Shown here in pieces: positions 11,736 to 24,297 of a DNA stretch of 64,000 nt. The stretch covers positions 6,103,501 to 6,167,500 of the forward strand of contig JAIVEN010000020.1 in the NCBI GenBank assembly GCA_026686845.1. The letters run 5' to 3'. Under the pieces are notes generated by a model. That model was not told where the DNA came from and did not search any database. It saw only the letters and a program-made list of their open reading frames with translations. Position numbers and translations under genes: made by a program. The first letter of the stretch is position 1, and each line of letters starts with the position of its first letter. The DNA is from Adenanthera pavonina (Eukaryota; Streptophyta; Magnoliopsida; Fabales; Fabaceae).

Positions 11736-12548
11736 TTACTTATTTTTTATGGTTATACCAAGTTCACCTGCAACAATGACTGTAGTGGCCATGTCCAGAA
11801 ACATTCCATGCTCCACAACGCCTGCAAGCTGCAGAATTGCATCACTGGCAACCTTCAGATCGCCAATACTCTTCTTGAAATACAAGTCTACAATGTAATT
11901 TCCATTATCAGTTACAAATGGCTCGTCTTTCTCCCCAAAGGTTCTCAGTTTAGCAACACAACCTGACATTTCAAACAATTTTTGCAGCCTTTCGGCAGTG
12001 AACTTCCAACAAAAGGGAATAATCTCAACAGGCATAGCTAATCCACTACCTCCCAAATACTTCACCAACTTGGACTCATCCACAATAACAATGAACTTCT
12101 TGCAAGCACCCTCTACCATTTTCTCTCTCAGAAGCGACCCACCTCGCCCTTTCACCAAGTTCAAATAAGGATCGACTTCATCTGCTCCGTCGATTGCAAG
12201 ATCGACGATAGGGTGCGAATCGAGATCTGATAAGGGAATCCCCAATGAAACAGCCTGCTCGTGGGTCTTTTTTGACGTGGGTATTCCTATTATGTTCTTC
12301 AGCTTGCCTTGACGCAAAAGCTCGCCGATTCGGTCCACTGCGTGCTTCGCCGTGGACCCAGTTCCCAAACCCAGAACCATGCCAGATTCGACGTACTCAA
12401 CGGCTTTGTAGGCGGCGATTTTCTTCAATTCGTCCTGTGTCAGAATCACAGGAGGAGACAGGGACGATGATGGTGAGGAAGGAACCAAAAGACCCGTCTC
12501 CATGGCTGCTTTCTCAGACGCAATGAAATGGGGATAAGGAATAGCCAT
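11736..12548 (-). CDS. RPI: Ribose-5-phosphate isomerase A family, probably cytosolic
   Basis: Interconverts ribose 5-phosphate and ribulose 5-phosphate in the pentose phosphate pathway. The single-exon protein has 270 residues. Family motifs appear in order: GLGTGSTAKHAVD (phosphate loop), IGIPTSKKTHEQA, DLAIDGADEVD (catalytic Asp pair), LVKGRGGSLLREKMVE (catalytic Lys and Glu), FIVIVDESKLVKYLG, VDLYF and GVVEHGMFLDMA. The first 40 residues are short and not a convincing plastid transit peptide, so it resembles the plant cytosolic RPI1/RPI2 type rather than the plastid forms. The start at 12548 is the first ATG after a leader of about 370 bases in which I saw no earlier ATG. Confidence 0.96.
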   Translation of the reverse strand: MAIPYPHFIASEKAAMETGLLVPSSPSSSLSPPVILTQDELKKIAAYKAVEYVESGMVLGLGTGSTAKHAVDRIGELLRQGKLKNIIGIPTSKKTHEQAVSLGIPLSDLDSHPIVDLAIDGADEVDPYLNLVKGRGGSLLREKMVEGACKKFIVIVDESKLVKYLGGSGLAMPVEIIPFCWKFTAERLQKLFEMSGCVAKLRTFGEKDEPFVTDNGNYIVDLYFKKSIGDLKVASDAILQLAGVVEHGMFLDMATTVIVAGELGITIKNK

Positions 12549-12950
12549 CCTTTTGGCCCTTCAAACAATCAAATAAGAATCAAAGGACAAAACTTTCAAA
12601 ATCCAGAAACTGGATAAGCCAATCAAACTTGAGATAGAATCAAATCAAGACAAAAACGTCTGTGGCAAAGAAGCAGATTCAAGAATTGAAAAGTGGGCAA
12701 GAGAACGAACCGAACAAACAAAACCCAGGTCCCAGAAAAAGGTAAAGCGATATTGAATATCAGAAGACGAAAAAAAATCTAGGAGATATGGCGGAAGAGG
12801 GGGCAGAGATAATGGTTTTGTAATTATAGAAAATGTGTGGTGGTGGAGAGTTAGTCAGATAAAGAAAAAAGGAAGCGGATGATAGGGTTAGAGCGGAGAA
12901 GTGGAGAAGTAGCGGATTTGTTTGGCTCAAGAGAAAAGGGTTTGGGTTCG

Positions 12951-12960
12951 CTATATATAA
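12951..12960 (-). promoter_or_regulatory. TATA box of the ribose-5-phosphate isomerase gene
   Basis: TTATATATAG on the minus strand lies about 400 bp upstream of the start codon and is followed by a pyrimidine-rich, ATG-free leader, typical of plant housekeeping genes. No splice sites in the leader were convincing. Confidence 0.5.
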
Positions 12961-13130
12961 GAAAGAGGGGCTTCGGAATTGGGATGGTGGAAGAGAAAAA
13001 GTAGTGTTGGTCTGGTTCGAATACAATTTCGAAGTTCGAAGATAATTGGCTTATTTCGCGCGGCAGATCGGAGAGGGAGATTCGCGGAAAGAACCAAATC
13101 CTTTCACTACTGCAGATCTTAATGTGCAAT

Positions 13131-16100
13131 TAAGAAAATTAATATCAATATTCATTAAAAATTAAAATATTACTCCTATGTCCCATTTTAGTTGTCAATA
13201 TTGAATAGTTCATTTTTTTCAATACAGGCTGACGTAAAATCAAATGGAGTTAATATAAGTGGCTGAGGTTGTTACTTTTTAGCTTAAGTGGTTAAAAGTT
13301 TAATTTTTATTTTTACATATAAAGTAAATTTAATTAAAAATAATTTATTTTTCATTTTCAACTTTAAGAGAGATTAGTCTTTATTATCATGGAAAATATT
13401 CCTAATTCATGATAAAGAAAAAAAATTACACGATCACTTATGAGTTTTTAAACTGTGGTCAATATTTAAAAAATTATTTTGGTAACACGTGTTAATGAAA
13501 AATTAAAAAAAAAGAGAGAGAGAGAGAAGAGAACCTTGTTTATTGTTTATAAGATGAGTTGGATTAGAAGGCTTATACCTCAAAATTTGTGTGTAATGCG
13601 CCCAGCCTGCCTAGTTGAGTTTTTTTTCCCCCTAAATAATGCTTGCAAACTCGACGGCATAACTATTTTATGTCAAAAATAAAATAAGATATTTATTTTC
13701 AAATTGAATGTCACTAACAAAGAGTTTTAAAATATATAACATATAATATATTAATATGTTTTGTATGGTAGTATATTCAACTTATATTTTTTCTTATTAT
13801 AAATAAAAAAAATTCGTTCTGACCTTATCATCAATCTGGTGGATAATAAAGAATCAGGGACCAGAAAAGCGTGTGAGAAATAGTGCAATACTTGTCCATT
13901 TAAGACTTCCAAGTTGAATATAAATGAAATAAATGCGAATCCTTCCTTTTTAAAAGAAAAAATCAAGTGCGATACAGTTCAATACTTTAGGAAAATAATT
14001 ACATTATACTTATCATATATTTTTGAAAACTTTAAAAACAAGTAACCAACAAGTTTTTTTTTTTGGCCCAAACCAACAAAATTCAATACAGTTGATAAAT
14101 AGATGTTATATGTATAGAAAAGACATTGTAGGGAAAGGCAAAATATACTCTTGTAACTTATCACCAAAACAAGAAGTAACTAAGGAAGTTTTACTTTTAT
14201 CCTTTACTAATTGAGTCATGATAAAATATCATATTTCCAATAATAATTATTAAATAAAAATAATATATATTAAATAATTTATTTAATTTATTTAATAATG
14301 AATACTTTTTAAAATAACTTAATTTTTGTATAATTCATAGTTAATAAATATTAGTGTGCTCTCTAAGCCCAATCCAAATTACAACAAGTAGATATCATGC
14401 TGGGCCAAGTATACACTAAGCGTTGATATCAAGAAAATGATTAAGTGCCTGTTTGAAAAATTTTTGGAACTAGTAAAATTACGTTTGCAAACATATTTTT
14501 GACTAATTTTATATTTGTTTTATTTTAAAAGGTCTTTCTATAAATTTACATTTATTTCGAAACATACTTTTAGTCAACGGAATGAAGATGTAACTTTTTA
14601 GTTTATAAACGTATTTTTATCTCACAATCATTTTGTTAAATTTATTTTTATCATAAAAAAAATCTAAATATAAATCACATTATAACAAACTTATTTTTAT
14701 TAAAATTTCATTTTCATAAATTTTATTTTATTCTAATTTAAGTTTACAAACTAAAAAACAAACGAACTCTAAATCCGAGATTGCACCACTTTCCCCCTTC
14801 TTGCGAGATGTGACTACTTCCATGTGAACAGATGAGTGCTCTAGGTTAGTGAGAGGCATGAGTGGGCAGTTAGTATGTAAATTCCAAAGCAACAACGAAA
14901 AATGTACACAACTAGAACACACAGAGACTAATTTCTAGTAGCCAATTTATCCAATCATCTGTTTGGCAACCCTTATCAAAGTGTCATCGCTCTTAGCTTA
15001 AGTTTTTATAAAGTTCTTTTGAGCTCTTTAGCTCGAGTGGGTCCAAGCTCACACGATGCCAAGATTTAGGTCAATTATGTTTCTTTTCCACTTGTCTTTA
15101 TATGGCATTTTGTAGTCTATCTTAAAATATTTAGGAAAATTGTGATAAAAGACTCCAAATATCTATAATATTTGATTTAGTAGTCATTAATACATTTATT
15201 TTTAGGCAATTTGCCTATGGCACGCTTGATGCATTATTTGTTTGCCTTTAGTTTTGATAAAGAGCCAACAAAATCTAATGATAATTAGTAATCAATATAT
15301 TATATATTATTCACAAACAATAAATAATATGATTTTTTTGGTAACATAAATAATACAATTTTTTATATATTACTTTATATGTATTTTATATTATTTATTG
15401 TTACCAAAAATTGTATTATTTATTTGAATAGAATAGACTAGAAAAAATTATATAAAGTCTTAAAAACAACATCATGAATTCAAAATAACTACTCAATTTG
15501 GTCCGAATAATACGTAAATTCGGATTGATAGTACAGCTCTAAAAAATAATTCCACAATGTTAGTGGGCAGTCAAACGGAGGGAGGAGTGTGTCGATTGCT
15601 TTTGGCCCAAGATTGTCGGCATACTCGAATGCAGTGGAATCAATGCATTGACTTCCACCACTTGTCTTTTTTTCCTGTTTGGCTTTTTATTATTATTTTT
15701 TTTGGAGTTATTTTTGAATCAAAATTTAATTTAAATAACATAAAGTGGTACTAATATTCTATTTATTTAAATTCAAATGTGTATATTTCTTATTAATATG
15801 GGAACTAAACCTCAGTACTTTTAGTTCAGATAAATCTAGAGTTTGTTTGGCATTACTATTCAAACCAAGGTTTAGAGTCAAGATCAAGTTTGGTATAGTT
15901 TTGAGTATGTATGATTAATTTTTATTTTTCTGTTTGAAAATCATTTCTACTGCAAAAATGAGGTTTTCGAAGAAGTAGTTCCATACCTACTTTTCTGTTC
16001 TACTTCTTTATTTTTATCTAACTTTAAAATAAAGTCAGATAAAAATAGACCAATAAAAATAAGAAAAATTGAAAAATTGATAACATAAAATTTTCATAAA

Positions 16101-18653
16101 ATTTTTTCTATTTATTAATCAAAATGTCCCTTCAAATTTTTAATTTCTATAGATTATGACCTGTAAGAAAATGTTATATCAGATATACTTTATTTCCAAT
16201 TAAATAATTACAAATTAAATTTTAGTACAAGAAAATAAAATTAATCATGATATAGAGTTTAAGCTTAATTTAGAGAAAAATTATGAGTTTTATCAAAACT
16301 AATTTTCAAATAAATTATCTAAATATAAACATGTTAGTATAAAATTAATTTTTATCATAACTACGTTGTTAAACCAATTCTACCAAAACTTATTTTTAAC
16401 TAACTAAAAATCAAACGGGCATCTAATATGGTAAAATCTAAATAAATTAAAGACTCATAGAAGGGAAAAAACATAACATTAAAATTCATTTCTATTCTTT
16501 GGCCCCAAAAAATATGATTCTATTATGTGAATTTTACATAAATAAAATGTATTTTATTTTTCTTGAAGGTTAATTAAATGCATATTATATTATTTTATTT
16601 TATTGGCAACCAGAAAGGTGGGCCATCCGTGCCGGTGGTCAATTGGTGAGGTGCACGCAAAGCAGAGGGCGATCGGGATTCGGTAGTTGGAACTTTATTT
16701 GATTATTATGTCTCATGCAACATTGTCATCTTGATAGTGATATACTCTCTTTTTCATAATATAAAATAAAATATTTCTAAGAATTTTATATTTTAAAAAA
16801 TTTTAAATTGAAAAAAAAATTTAAAAAAATTTGATTATTATTATATTTTTAAATTTAAAAAAAATTAATTTTATTCATATATATTTTATTTATCTTTATT
16901 GCTCCAATATAAACTATAAGATTAATTATTAAATGAATAAGAAGTGCAAAAGATAAATTAGTGTGTAACACCTTATATTATAAATTAAGAAAAAATCTTT
17001 AAGTCCTGTTTGATACACTGAATGATTTTTTATGGAATATAAATGGGAATGAGAATGAGAATGTATATTAAATATATGTTTAGTATGTGAAGGAAAGATG
17101 ATGGAAATAATAAAATGAGATAAAAAAATACAAAATAACTCAAATGCCGCTACATAAAAAAAAAAAAGTTTCCTTACTTCTTCCTTTCTTCCTCCTCGTC
17201 AGTCACTAAAACTAATAATATGAGTCAAACCTGAAAAATTAGTCCATTTAACCCAATCAAATTGATGGACTGTGCTTTAAAAATGATAGCCTGAATATAA
17301 AACAAGCTCTTGTGCCTGAGCTTGTTTTGGCCTGAACCCAGATAGGCTAACCCGAGTGAGCCATAGGCCAACCTGTTCTCTTTTATTTTTTTTAAATATT
17401 AAAAAATATATATTATTTTATTAGTTAGTGCTTTATAAATTGTAAGATTTAAATATTATGTTGATTTTTATTAAATAATGATAATAATTAATTATATTAA
17501 TTTAAATAATTCTATGAAAAATACAAAAAAAACATAAAAAATATTTTTTAAAATAAAAGCCTTGTAGGGTTGTATTAATTTAAATTAATTATATGAAAAA
17601 AATATATATAAAAAATATAAAAAATATTTGAAATAAAATAAAAGGGTAGTGAAATCTAATCAAATGAGCTCAGCCTTGAAAATTCAAATTTGTTTTGGTA
17701 AATGGGCTTTGTGGCCCGGCCTGTTTTGGGCTCAGCCCGCTGTTTTGCCAACACTACCAGCCATTACCACCACCACCACCACCACCACCTTTTGACCACC
17801 CTCCTTCCTCCGTATACAGACATACAAGCCAATTTAAAAAAAAAAACAACCTAGATCTAAGAGAGAAGGGGAAACGGTGATGGGAAATGACAATGAAAGA
17901 GACCGGAGGTTGCGATTTGGAATACAATGATGATAGTGAGATTTGACAACAATGATGGTGAATGAGATGACGACATTAACAATGAATAATTCAGATTTGA
18001 GAGACAAAGTTGAAGGCTAGGACAAGGGAGAGAGCTCAGATCTGAAGAGGGGTCATCATTGTGAAGATAAAATCTAGAGGTTGCCATTAAGAGAGAGAGG
18101 CGCACACCTTCACAACCATCGTCAAAGCCCAAGGTTGCCAGTGAAGAAGGTCACCAACGAACAACCCACAATGTATTCTTGCCTAGACAACAAGAATCAC
18201 ATTTGCTGCATACCGTCTGGAGGTTGCCAACGAACAACCCATAGGCATTTATGTCTGAAGATCTTCATTCCCATGCCAATTAACCCATTCCCACCCCTCA
18301 TGAGTTTCATGATTCCAATGTATGATGGAATGATGTTCTTACACAAATCACATTTGCTGCATACCACACCAACAAAACATCTCATCCCCTCACCCATTCC
18401 CATTCCTTATCCCTCATTTCCTCCTACTAAATGGAGCCTGACACATTATAATATAAATGGGAGGATCTTTCAAGCAATTAGGTTGTCTCGGGACTAAATA
18501 CCAAGTTTTATCCAAGATAGGACATGCTTTTCCATATGTTATACTAAATCTAAAATAAATTATATTATTCAAGACTAATAAATAGTATAATTTTTTATAA
18601 ATTATATTATATATATTAATGGTATATTAATTTGTGTAGCTCTTAACACCTGA
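13131..18653. other. Gene-free AT-rich stretch with MITE-like segments
   Basis: No coding region supported. A small foldback near 15328-15425 pairs GGTAACATAAATAATA with TATTATTTATTGTTACC. About 15841-16420 begins with TTTGTTTGGCA and ends with an imperfect inverted TCAAACGGGCA, as a 580 bp MITE would. About 17005-18460 carries GGAATGAGAATG-type sequence at the left and CCCATTCCCATTCC at the right, suggesting another non-autonomous element. Inside it is an (ACC)n run near 17765-17790. Boundaries of all three are uncertain. Confidence 0.4.
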
Positions 18654-20966
18654 TGTAACAAAGAAAGGAAAAGATCTACTCTCTCTCTCTCATGAGAAAA
18701 GGTTTTTCACTTGTCTAGAAACATTTTTGTACCGGAATAGATCATTTAGTGTTCACATCATCGATCAACAATAAATATTAACAATAATGTTACATCTTAC
18801 ATTTTTAAGCTTTTCCCATGAAATTTGCTTGGTTTTAATATAATAAAACAGTCTTAAAAAACTTGAATTAATTAAAACTTTAAAATTTCCTAAAACTATT
18901 TCTCGTAACTTTTTAGCTCACTGTGCAAAGATTTTTCAAAAAGCATAATTAAATGTAGGAAAATCATTTCTAAGTGGTTCAAAAGTCTAAAAATCGTGCA
19001 CATCTTCAAATTTTAGGGAAAAATCAAAAACTGGGAAATGAACATACCAATTCGTATAGTTTATTATAAACATATTACTATTTATTTCACGTCTCTATTT
19101 TTGTCCGAAAATCCGAACCTTAACTTTGAAAATTCATTTCTCTTTATATACAGAGCCATTTGGCACATACTTAGCATCGTTGGAAAGTTTTATTTGTCTA
19201 CTTTCTAACCATATTTTTTTCCTATGTTTATTCTACTCCTACTGGTCAGAGTAACAATAAATATCATCAGAGGTCAGAAATAATATCTACTGGAGCAGTT
19301 TTGGTAAAACAGGAATAACTACCATTATATAGCTCTAAATACAGTCAAACCAGTGTCATCTTATTCCTAAGACATAGATCTATCTATACATATATACTAC
19401 TGAATTTTTGGAGATATGTACAAATTTACACAGTAACCAGAAACAAACAATACATAAACAGATCATTAACAGCTTTCAACAAGGTTTCATCATCATTATT
19501 CCTCATGCTCCACATGCTTTCATTGCTATGACTTGACCCTAACATTGGTTAACTATAGGGTGAAATTAGGAAAATCTCAGTAGTCAACTTACACATGCCG
19601 TCATGTCATCACAAAAGCATTTGAAAACATAAAATACTTTCATTAAATTATCAAAACTTCTATGTTGTTTAACAAAATTTCGGCAACATAACAACTTAGT
19701 AAATGGGCATCCCGGGGCTTAGCGCTTAACATAAAACAACCACCAATAATAGAAAAGCATTCATAACAGTAATATGGCATCATTTATAAATCATTATAAC
19801 ATATAAAACACTTATAAGCAATAACATTAAATAAGGGCAAGAGACTACATTGGAGTTTTACTAACTTTTCTTTGAACCTTACTTTCACTTAACTTTAGAT
19901 CACTTCCTTAACTTCATTGAAACCTAAAGCATCATTAAACCTTATTTTATAATTTATTATCATCATATAAATTTAACTCCATCATGAAGCATAAACTATA
20001 AACTCTTTCCTCAGAATTATGTCTTGATCCAAATAAAGGAACAAGAGGGAGGAAGAAAATAACGTAAACTCTAACTAATCTTTAAACTAAATAAATAAAG
20101 AGAAAATCTAAAAGAGATCTAAAGTAAGAGCTTACCTCAGAAAATCCTTACTTTCCTTCCGTTCCTTCCTCCTTCCTTCTTTCTTCTTTTTCTTCATCTT
20201 GCTTTTTCCTTCTTTTTCTTCCTCTTTCCTCTTCCTTTTCCCTCTCTCTCTCTCACATGAGGGAAGGGGTGGGGGTATTTATAGGGAGGACTAGTGGTTG
20301 TTGACCATCAGATCAAAATTTAATCCGATGACTCATAATTATTCTCACATTTAATATATCAATTACCCATTATACCCCTAGATATTTTTGGACATGTGAG
20401 AGAGCAGGGAAGAGCAAAAATGTCCAACTTTTTCCTCCTCACTTTATGTCAAATCAAGAAAAACATATAGTATACTATTTACTTTTGCAGATAAATTTGG
20501 CTCTGCTTTAAGTACTTTTTGCATTGGATTTTCTATTATACTCAATGTTCTTCCTATTTACTTTATCTATGAGATCCATTATCTTTCTCTTTTACTTTTT
20601 CATGTAAGATCCACCTATCTTACTTATTTTTTACTATTTATCTCCTCCGATATTTACTATTTATGTGGGACCCCATCTTTTATCGGATTTATACTTTTTC
20701 CTCTTAGAGCCCACATAACCAGTATCACTTGTACTTTTAACTTGCACCTGAGTATTTAAAATATTATTTTCTTTACCTTATTGTAAATAATAATTTTACC
20801 TTTTCTAAGCCCTTTTTTTATTTTTTTAAGGATATTTTGGACCTTAAACTAATTTAACTAAATATCCAAGCTTCCCCAATCATCATAATTTAATCCAAAA
20901 CAAATTAATATCATTTATAATATTATCTGGCCATAATATTCATATATGAAAAATGAGGATATTACA
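18654..20966 (-). mobile_element. Possible solo LTR or LTR-retrotransposon remnant
   Basis: On the minus strand the segment begins TGTAATATCC and ends TTTGTTACA, giving the TG...CA ends expected of an LTR. Inside, in the same orientation, a TATAAATA box (20276-20283) is followed by a purine-rich leader and a strong splice-donor match CTGAG/GTAAG at 20136. That is promoter and leader architecture of a long LTR. No coding region, primer-binding site or second LTR was found. The 5 bp flanks (CCTGA and AATAA) do not match, so no target duplication supports the ends. It could instead be an unrelated pol II transcription unit. Confidence 0.35.
20276..20283 (-). promoter_or_regulatory. TATA box within the LTR-like segment
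   Basis: TATAAATA followed by CCCC on the minus strand, with a GA-rich transcript leader and a GTAAG donor about 140 bp downstream. This looks like a functional pol II promoter, but no downstream coding exon could be found. Confidence 0.4.
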
Positions 20967-21454
20967 AATAACACAAAAACTTCTTTGAATGTATGTACAA
21001 AAAAAGTTTTGTTGGGAGATATAAAATTTACTTCGATAATTTCTACGTCTCAAAGGAATTAATCTTTAATTATCAGTTGGAGATTACCTTGATGCTAATA
21101 ATAACACAAAAACTTAAGAGCATAGTTTTACAAAAAATATCCACACGTTGTGCCTTATTGGAAAGCCGCGTAGCAAGCATCTAATGAACTGTACACAGGT
21201 TTTGTCCAAAGAAACAACGGCCTTCATCATATATAATAAGGGAATTCAGAAATTTGCTTTCATGGGAAGAGAAATCGCCTAAGACAAGCACTTCTAAACT
21301 CCTACTCATATTCAATAGTATTTCGGAGGTTTTATAAGATATGATAGGTGATTCACTTGATTTCATAGTATAAACATACTATCTTCATATGCAGAAAGGT
21401 CTAACGGTAGGCTACTATCAAGGATTCCAAATCCCCCCATGCCTCTCAACTAAA

Positions 21455-21620
21455 GAGGACGACAATAATATTAACTTTATTCCACTAAATAAGATTGGAT
21501 ACATGAATCATACGACACAATTGGGCTCTATCACAAACCATCACTTCAAATAAATCATTTATTAAAAGATCCTAACTTATAACATTTTTCAGTATTTTTC
21601 TCGGTCTTTCTTCACGCTTT
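21455..21620 (-). mobile_element. 3' end of an RTE-type LINE, copy 1
   Basis: On the minus strand it reads RPRKILKNVIS*DLLINDLF, then VCDRAQLCRMIHVSNLI*. This aligns with the C-terminus of plant RTE reverse transcriptases, whose conserved end is of the form DRAxWRRxIHVADPT-stop (family knowledge). The sequence after the stop, WNKVNIIVV in the same frame, matches the usual post-stop tail that decays into TTG repeats. It has an internal stop and substitutions. Confidence 0.75.
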
Positions 21621-21724
21621 TTTACAGGGTTAAAAAACCACCCGATCATCTTTCCTTACGGGCTCCTCTAATCTTTTTTTTTATATATGTCCAAACCACC
21701 TCTCAACTAGAAACAGATAACAAG

Positions 21725-21900
21725 AACACAAACAACATTAATCTTATTCTACTAAATAGAGTCAATTACATGGATTATACGATGCCAATACGCTTTATCA
21801 AACACCATTTTTTCAGATAAATCATTTATTAAGATGTCACATCTTATAACTTCTCTTAGTGTCCTTTTTGGTCTTCCTCAACTAGAGACAGAAATGAAAA
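21725..21900 (-). mobile_element. 3' end of an RTE-type LINE, copy 2
   Basis: On the minus strand it reads GRPKRTLREVIRCDILINDL then SEKMVFDKAYWHRIIHVIDS, a clear but mutated RTE LINE C-terminus, followed by the characteristic post-stop tail (NKINVVCV). It lies about 270 bp from copy 1 in the same orientation, so the pair is either a tandem duplication or two insertions at one site. Confidence 0.78.
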
Positions 21901-22589
21901 ATAAAAGAATAAAAGCAGCCATGGTACATATTTTCTCACCTCTCAGGAAACTCCATTACTTCCTTTCTTCATCTTTTGCAGAAAACATAAACCCATCAAG
22001 ACAGAATCATCATCAAGGTGAAGCATTTATTCAGCAGCTAAAATAAGCAAAAGTGCAGTCTAAATTAGGGTCGGGGGAGAGAAAGATCAAAATATTGAGA
22101 ACAAGCTGGAGCTACATTAGGCCCAGTCTTCTCATGTAACACATTTTATTTACTGACAGAAACACCACTGTACACACTACGCAGATTTTCTCAGCGCAAA
22201 CCATAATAAAGCATTCATTTTACACTTCTAATGATTAAGAACACAGCATAGAAGACAAAAGAAAAAGTTGATTATTAAATCAACATAAAAACACAACTTA
22301 CAGAACACAGTCACCAATATGAGGCTTAACATCGGGGCTAATTCATTACTCATTGCTCTGAAAACAGTAGGAACAACAACCAATTCATCTTCCAGAAGGA
22401 AAACATCATTGACCTCGGATGCTGAAAATCATATGAGGAACACCGTTTGCATCCATCATACCTCCCATTACGCACAGAGCAAGAAACAACTCCATCTTAA
22501 TTAAGCCTTATGCTCCAAGGGATAATGCATTCGCAATAATCTGCTAACTGGTCACTCCACAGTCAAGAGGTAGTAAAACAAGCAGCACA
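21901..22589. other. Intergenic; 3' flank of the PILS gene
   Basis: No gene recognised. The portion near 22589 should contain the 3' untranslated region of the minus-strand carrier gene. Confidence 0.45.
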
Positions 22590-23948
22590 TCAAACGAATG
22601 GAAGTATTTTGAAGTAGACGATGATGAACAAGGAAAGGGAGAAAAGGGCAAACACATGTTGCCAAAAGAGAATTGCAGAAGCTTCACTAACTGCATAACC
22701 CCTCAAGCTGGCAATTGCTCCCAGTAAAATGGCACTTGGCGTAGTGTATTGTAACAGAAGGACAAATCTAAACATGGCGTCATTCTCGACCAGGAAATTT
22801 AGCTTATCAGACAGTGTCACAATACCGATTCCCATAACAGGAAGCACAAGGAGTCTTGCCACAATAATACCAATTGTAGTTCTAAGTCCAAGTGTAGACT
22901 CATTTGGGCCCTCAGCAAGCATACCCCCAAGAATAAGCATCACAGAAGGTACCATAGCACCTCCTAAAATTTCCAAACTGTCTTTGAAGAAAGATAGGGG
23001 AGCATCATATCCAAAGACGAAAGCTTTCAGTTGAGGCACGGATCCGATGATGATAGCTAATAGAGAGGCAATTGTTGGGGGTTGAAGTATGTGCCGAATT
23101 GGAGTTTGTTCAGCAACAACTCTGATCCTCCTAACAACTCTAGGCTCAGCCAAACACCTAATGGACCGAGGACTGTTCCCACTACTTTCTGGGGGGATTT
23201 CAAGATCAGGAATAGCGGCCGCAGAAACTCCTGAAATGCTCTTAAAGATCCTGGCAATAAAGGGTGTCTTGGAATGTTCAGTCTCTTTATCTTCAATCCC
23301 AGGCCATTCAGCTTCTACAAGGAGTGGCCTACTGATATCATTAAGTGGGCGTACTTCCTCCATTTCAGCTCCTTCATCAACAAGCTCGTAATACTCCATA
23401 GGAGGCTCCATCATGTGATAAACAAGAGTGTAAACAAGAATTACAGCAACCCATTGAGATAAAGAGACATAAGCCACCCCTCTTGAGTGGCAATGAGACC
23501 CAAATGGATTATTAGAAGTATGGCAGACAGAACCAAGTACAGCAAGAGGGAGATTTCCTGTGTTTCCAAATCCTGTCATTATAATAGTAAATCGGTTAAA
23601 TCGAGGAGGCGGGCGACATATGACCACCACTAAGAACCCAAGTAAGCAACCAAGAGCAGTGCTCACTAGCACATTGGCAGGAATAAACCACCAATCCACA
23701 AAGTTTTTTTGAGTAATGCTTTCACCAAGTTCAGTAAAGATTAGGCACGGCAAGAACAGAGCAAATACAAGTTTACTGAGAAGCTTAAATGTAGCTCTGG
23801 GGATCATTTGCAGTTTTGGGTTTGCAAGGAGTAGTCCAATGACAGTTAGGGAGAGAAGTTTCAACAATGGCTCTATAGCAGTTCGAAGATCTTCACCACT
23901 AGACTTCATATCATTTACATGTGAACCAACCAAGACTCCTCCTGACAT
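22590..23948 (-). CDS. PILS2: PIN-LIKES (PILS) auxin carrier family protein
   Basis: A membrane carrier of the auxin efflux carrier superfamily; plant PILS proteins sit in the ER and control intracellular auxin levels (family knowledge). The 452-residue single-exon protein has about five hydrophobic segments in residues 25-180 (LLKLLSLTVIGLLLA, LVFALFLPCLIF, FIPANVLVSTALGCLLGFLV, QWVAVILVYTLVYHMM). A hydrophilic loop follows at about 185-290, with LLVEAEWPGIEDKETEH and CLAEPRVVRRIRVVAEQTP. A second hydrophobic block follows (ILQPPTIASLLAIIIGSVP, VPSVMLILGGML, YTTPSAILLGAI). Conserved FGNTGNLPLA and SRGVAYVS are present. Loop and C-terminal wording fit the PILS2 branch best. A leader intron is likely (see 23988-24297). 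Confidence 0.94.
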   Translation of the reverse strand: MSGGVLVGSHVNDMKSSGEDLRTAIEPLLKLLSLTVIGLLLANPKLQMIPRATFKLLSKLVFALFLPCLIFTELGESITQKNFVDWWFIPANVLVSTALGCLLGFLVVVICRPPPRFNRFTIIMTGFGNTGNLPLAVLGSVCHTSNNPFGSHCHSRGVAYVSLSQWVAVILVYTLVYHMMEPPMEYYELVDEGAEMEEVRPLNDISRPLLVEAEWPGIEDKETEHSKTPFIARIFKSISGVSAAAIPDLEIPPESSGNSPRSIRCLAEPRVVRRIRVVAEQTPIRHILQPPTIASLLAIIIGSVPQLKAFVFGYDAPLSFFKDSLEILGGAMVPSVMLILGGMLAEGPNESTLGLRTTIGIIVARLLVLPVMGIGIVTLSDKLNFLVENDAMFRFVLLLQYTTPSAILLGAIASLRGYAVSEASAILFWQHVFALFSLSLFIIVYFKILPFV

Positions 23949-23987
23949 TTTGCCTTAGAACTTGAAGATGATGTATAAAATCTCCTT

Positions 23988-24297
23988 CTGCAATAGTTCA
24001 CATAGTAATACATAAATGAATGTCCAAGCCCTTTATACGAAAAGCCATTCAAAATATAACAATCACACATATATAAACAAGATCAATAAGAAAGTGAAAA
24101 TGGGTTTCACAAGTTTATATGCGAAAAAACCTGAATTGTATCAAACACCAAATTTTACATCCAAAATAATTGAAAGTAAGACGACCTCAAGACTGTGACC
24201 TGAATTTGAATACAGAACAAATGAAAAGCGAGTGCTTATTATCAATGACAAGTTGAAGCAGATGATAAATAAACAGCTGAAGAATAGAGAGACTTAC
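23988..24297 (-). other. Probable 5' leader intron of the PILS gene
   Basis: On the minus strand a GTAAGTC donor at 24297 and a TATTGCAG acceptor ending at 23988 bracket 310 bp. The acceptor leaves a 38-base leader before the ATG at 23948. The first exon would then lie at about 24298-24700. Inferred from splice consensus only. Confidence 0.45.

Noticed and set aside
17695..18497. Pro-rich and basic open frames
   Set aside because: They come from an (ACC)n repeat and the inside of a MITE-like element; no coding character otherwise.
22729..23958. Plus-strand open frames opposite the PILS gene
   Set aside because: Antisense shadows of the carrier gene.
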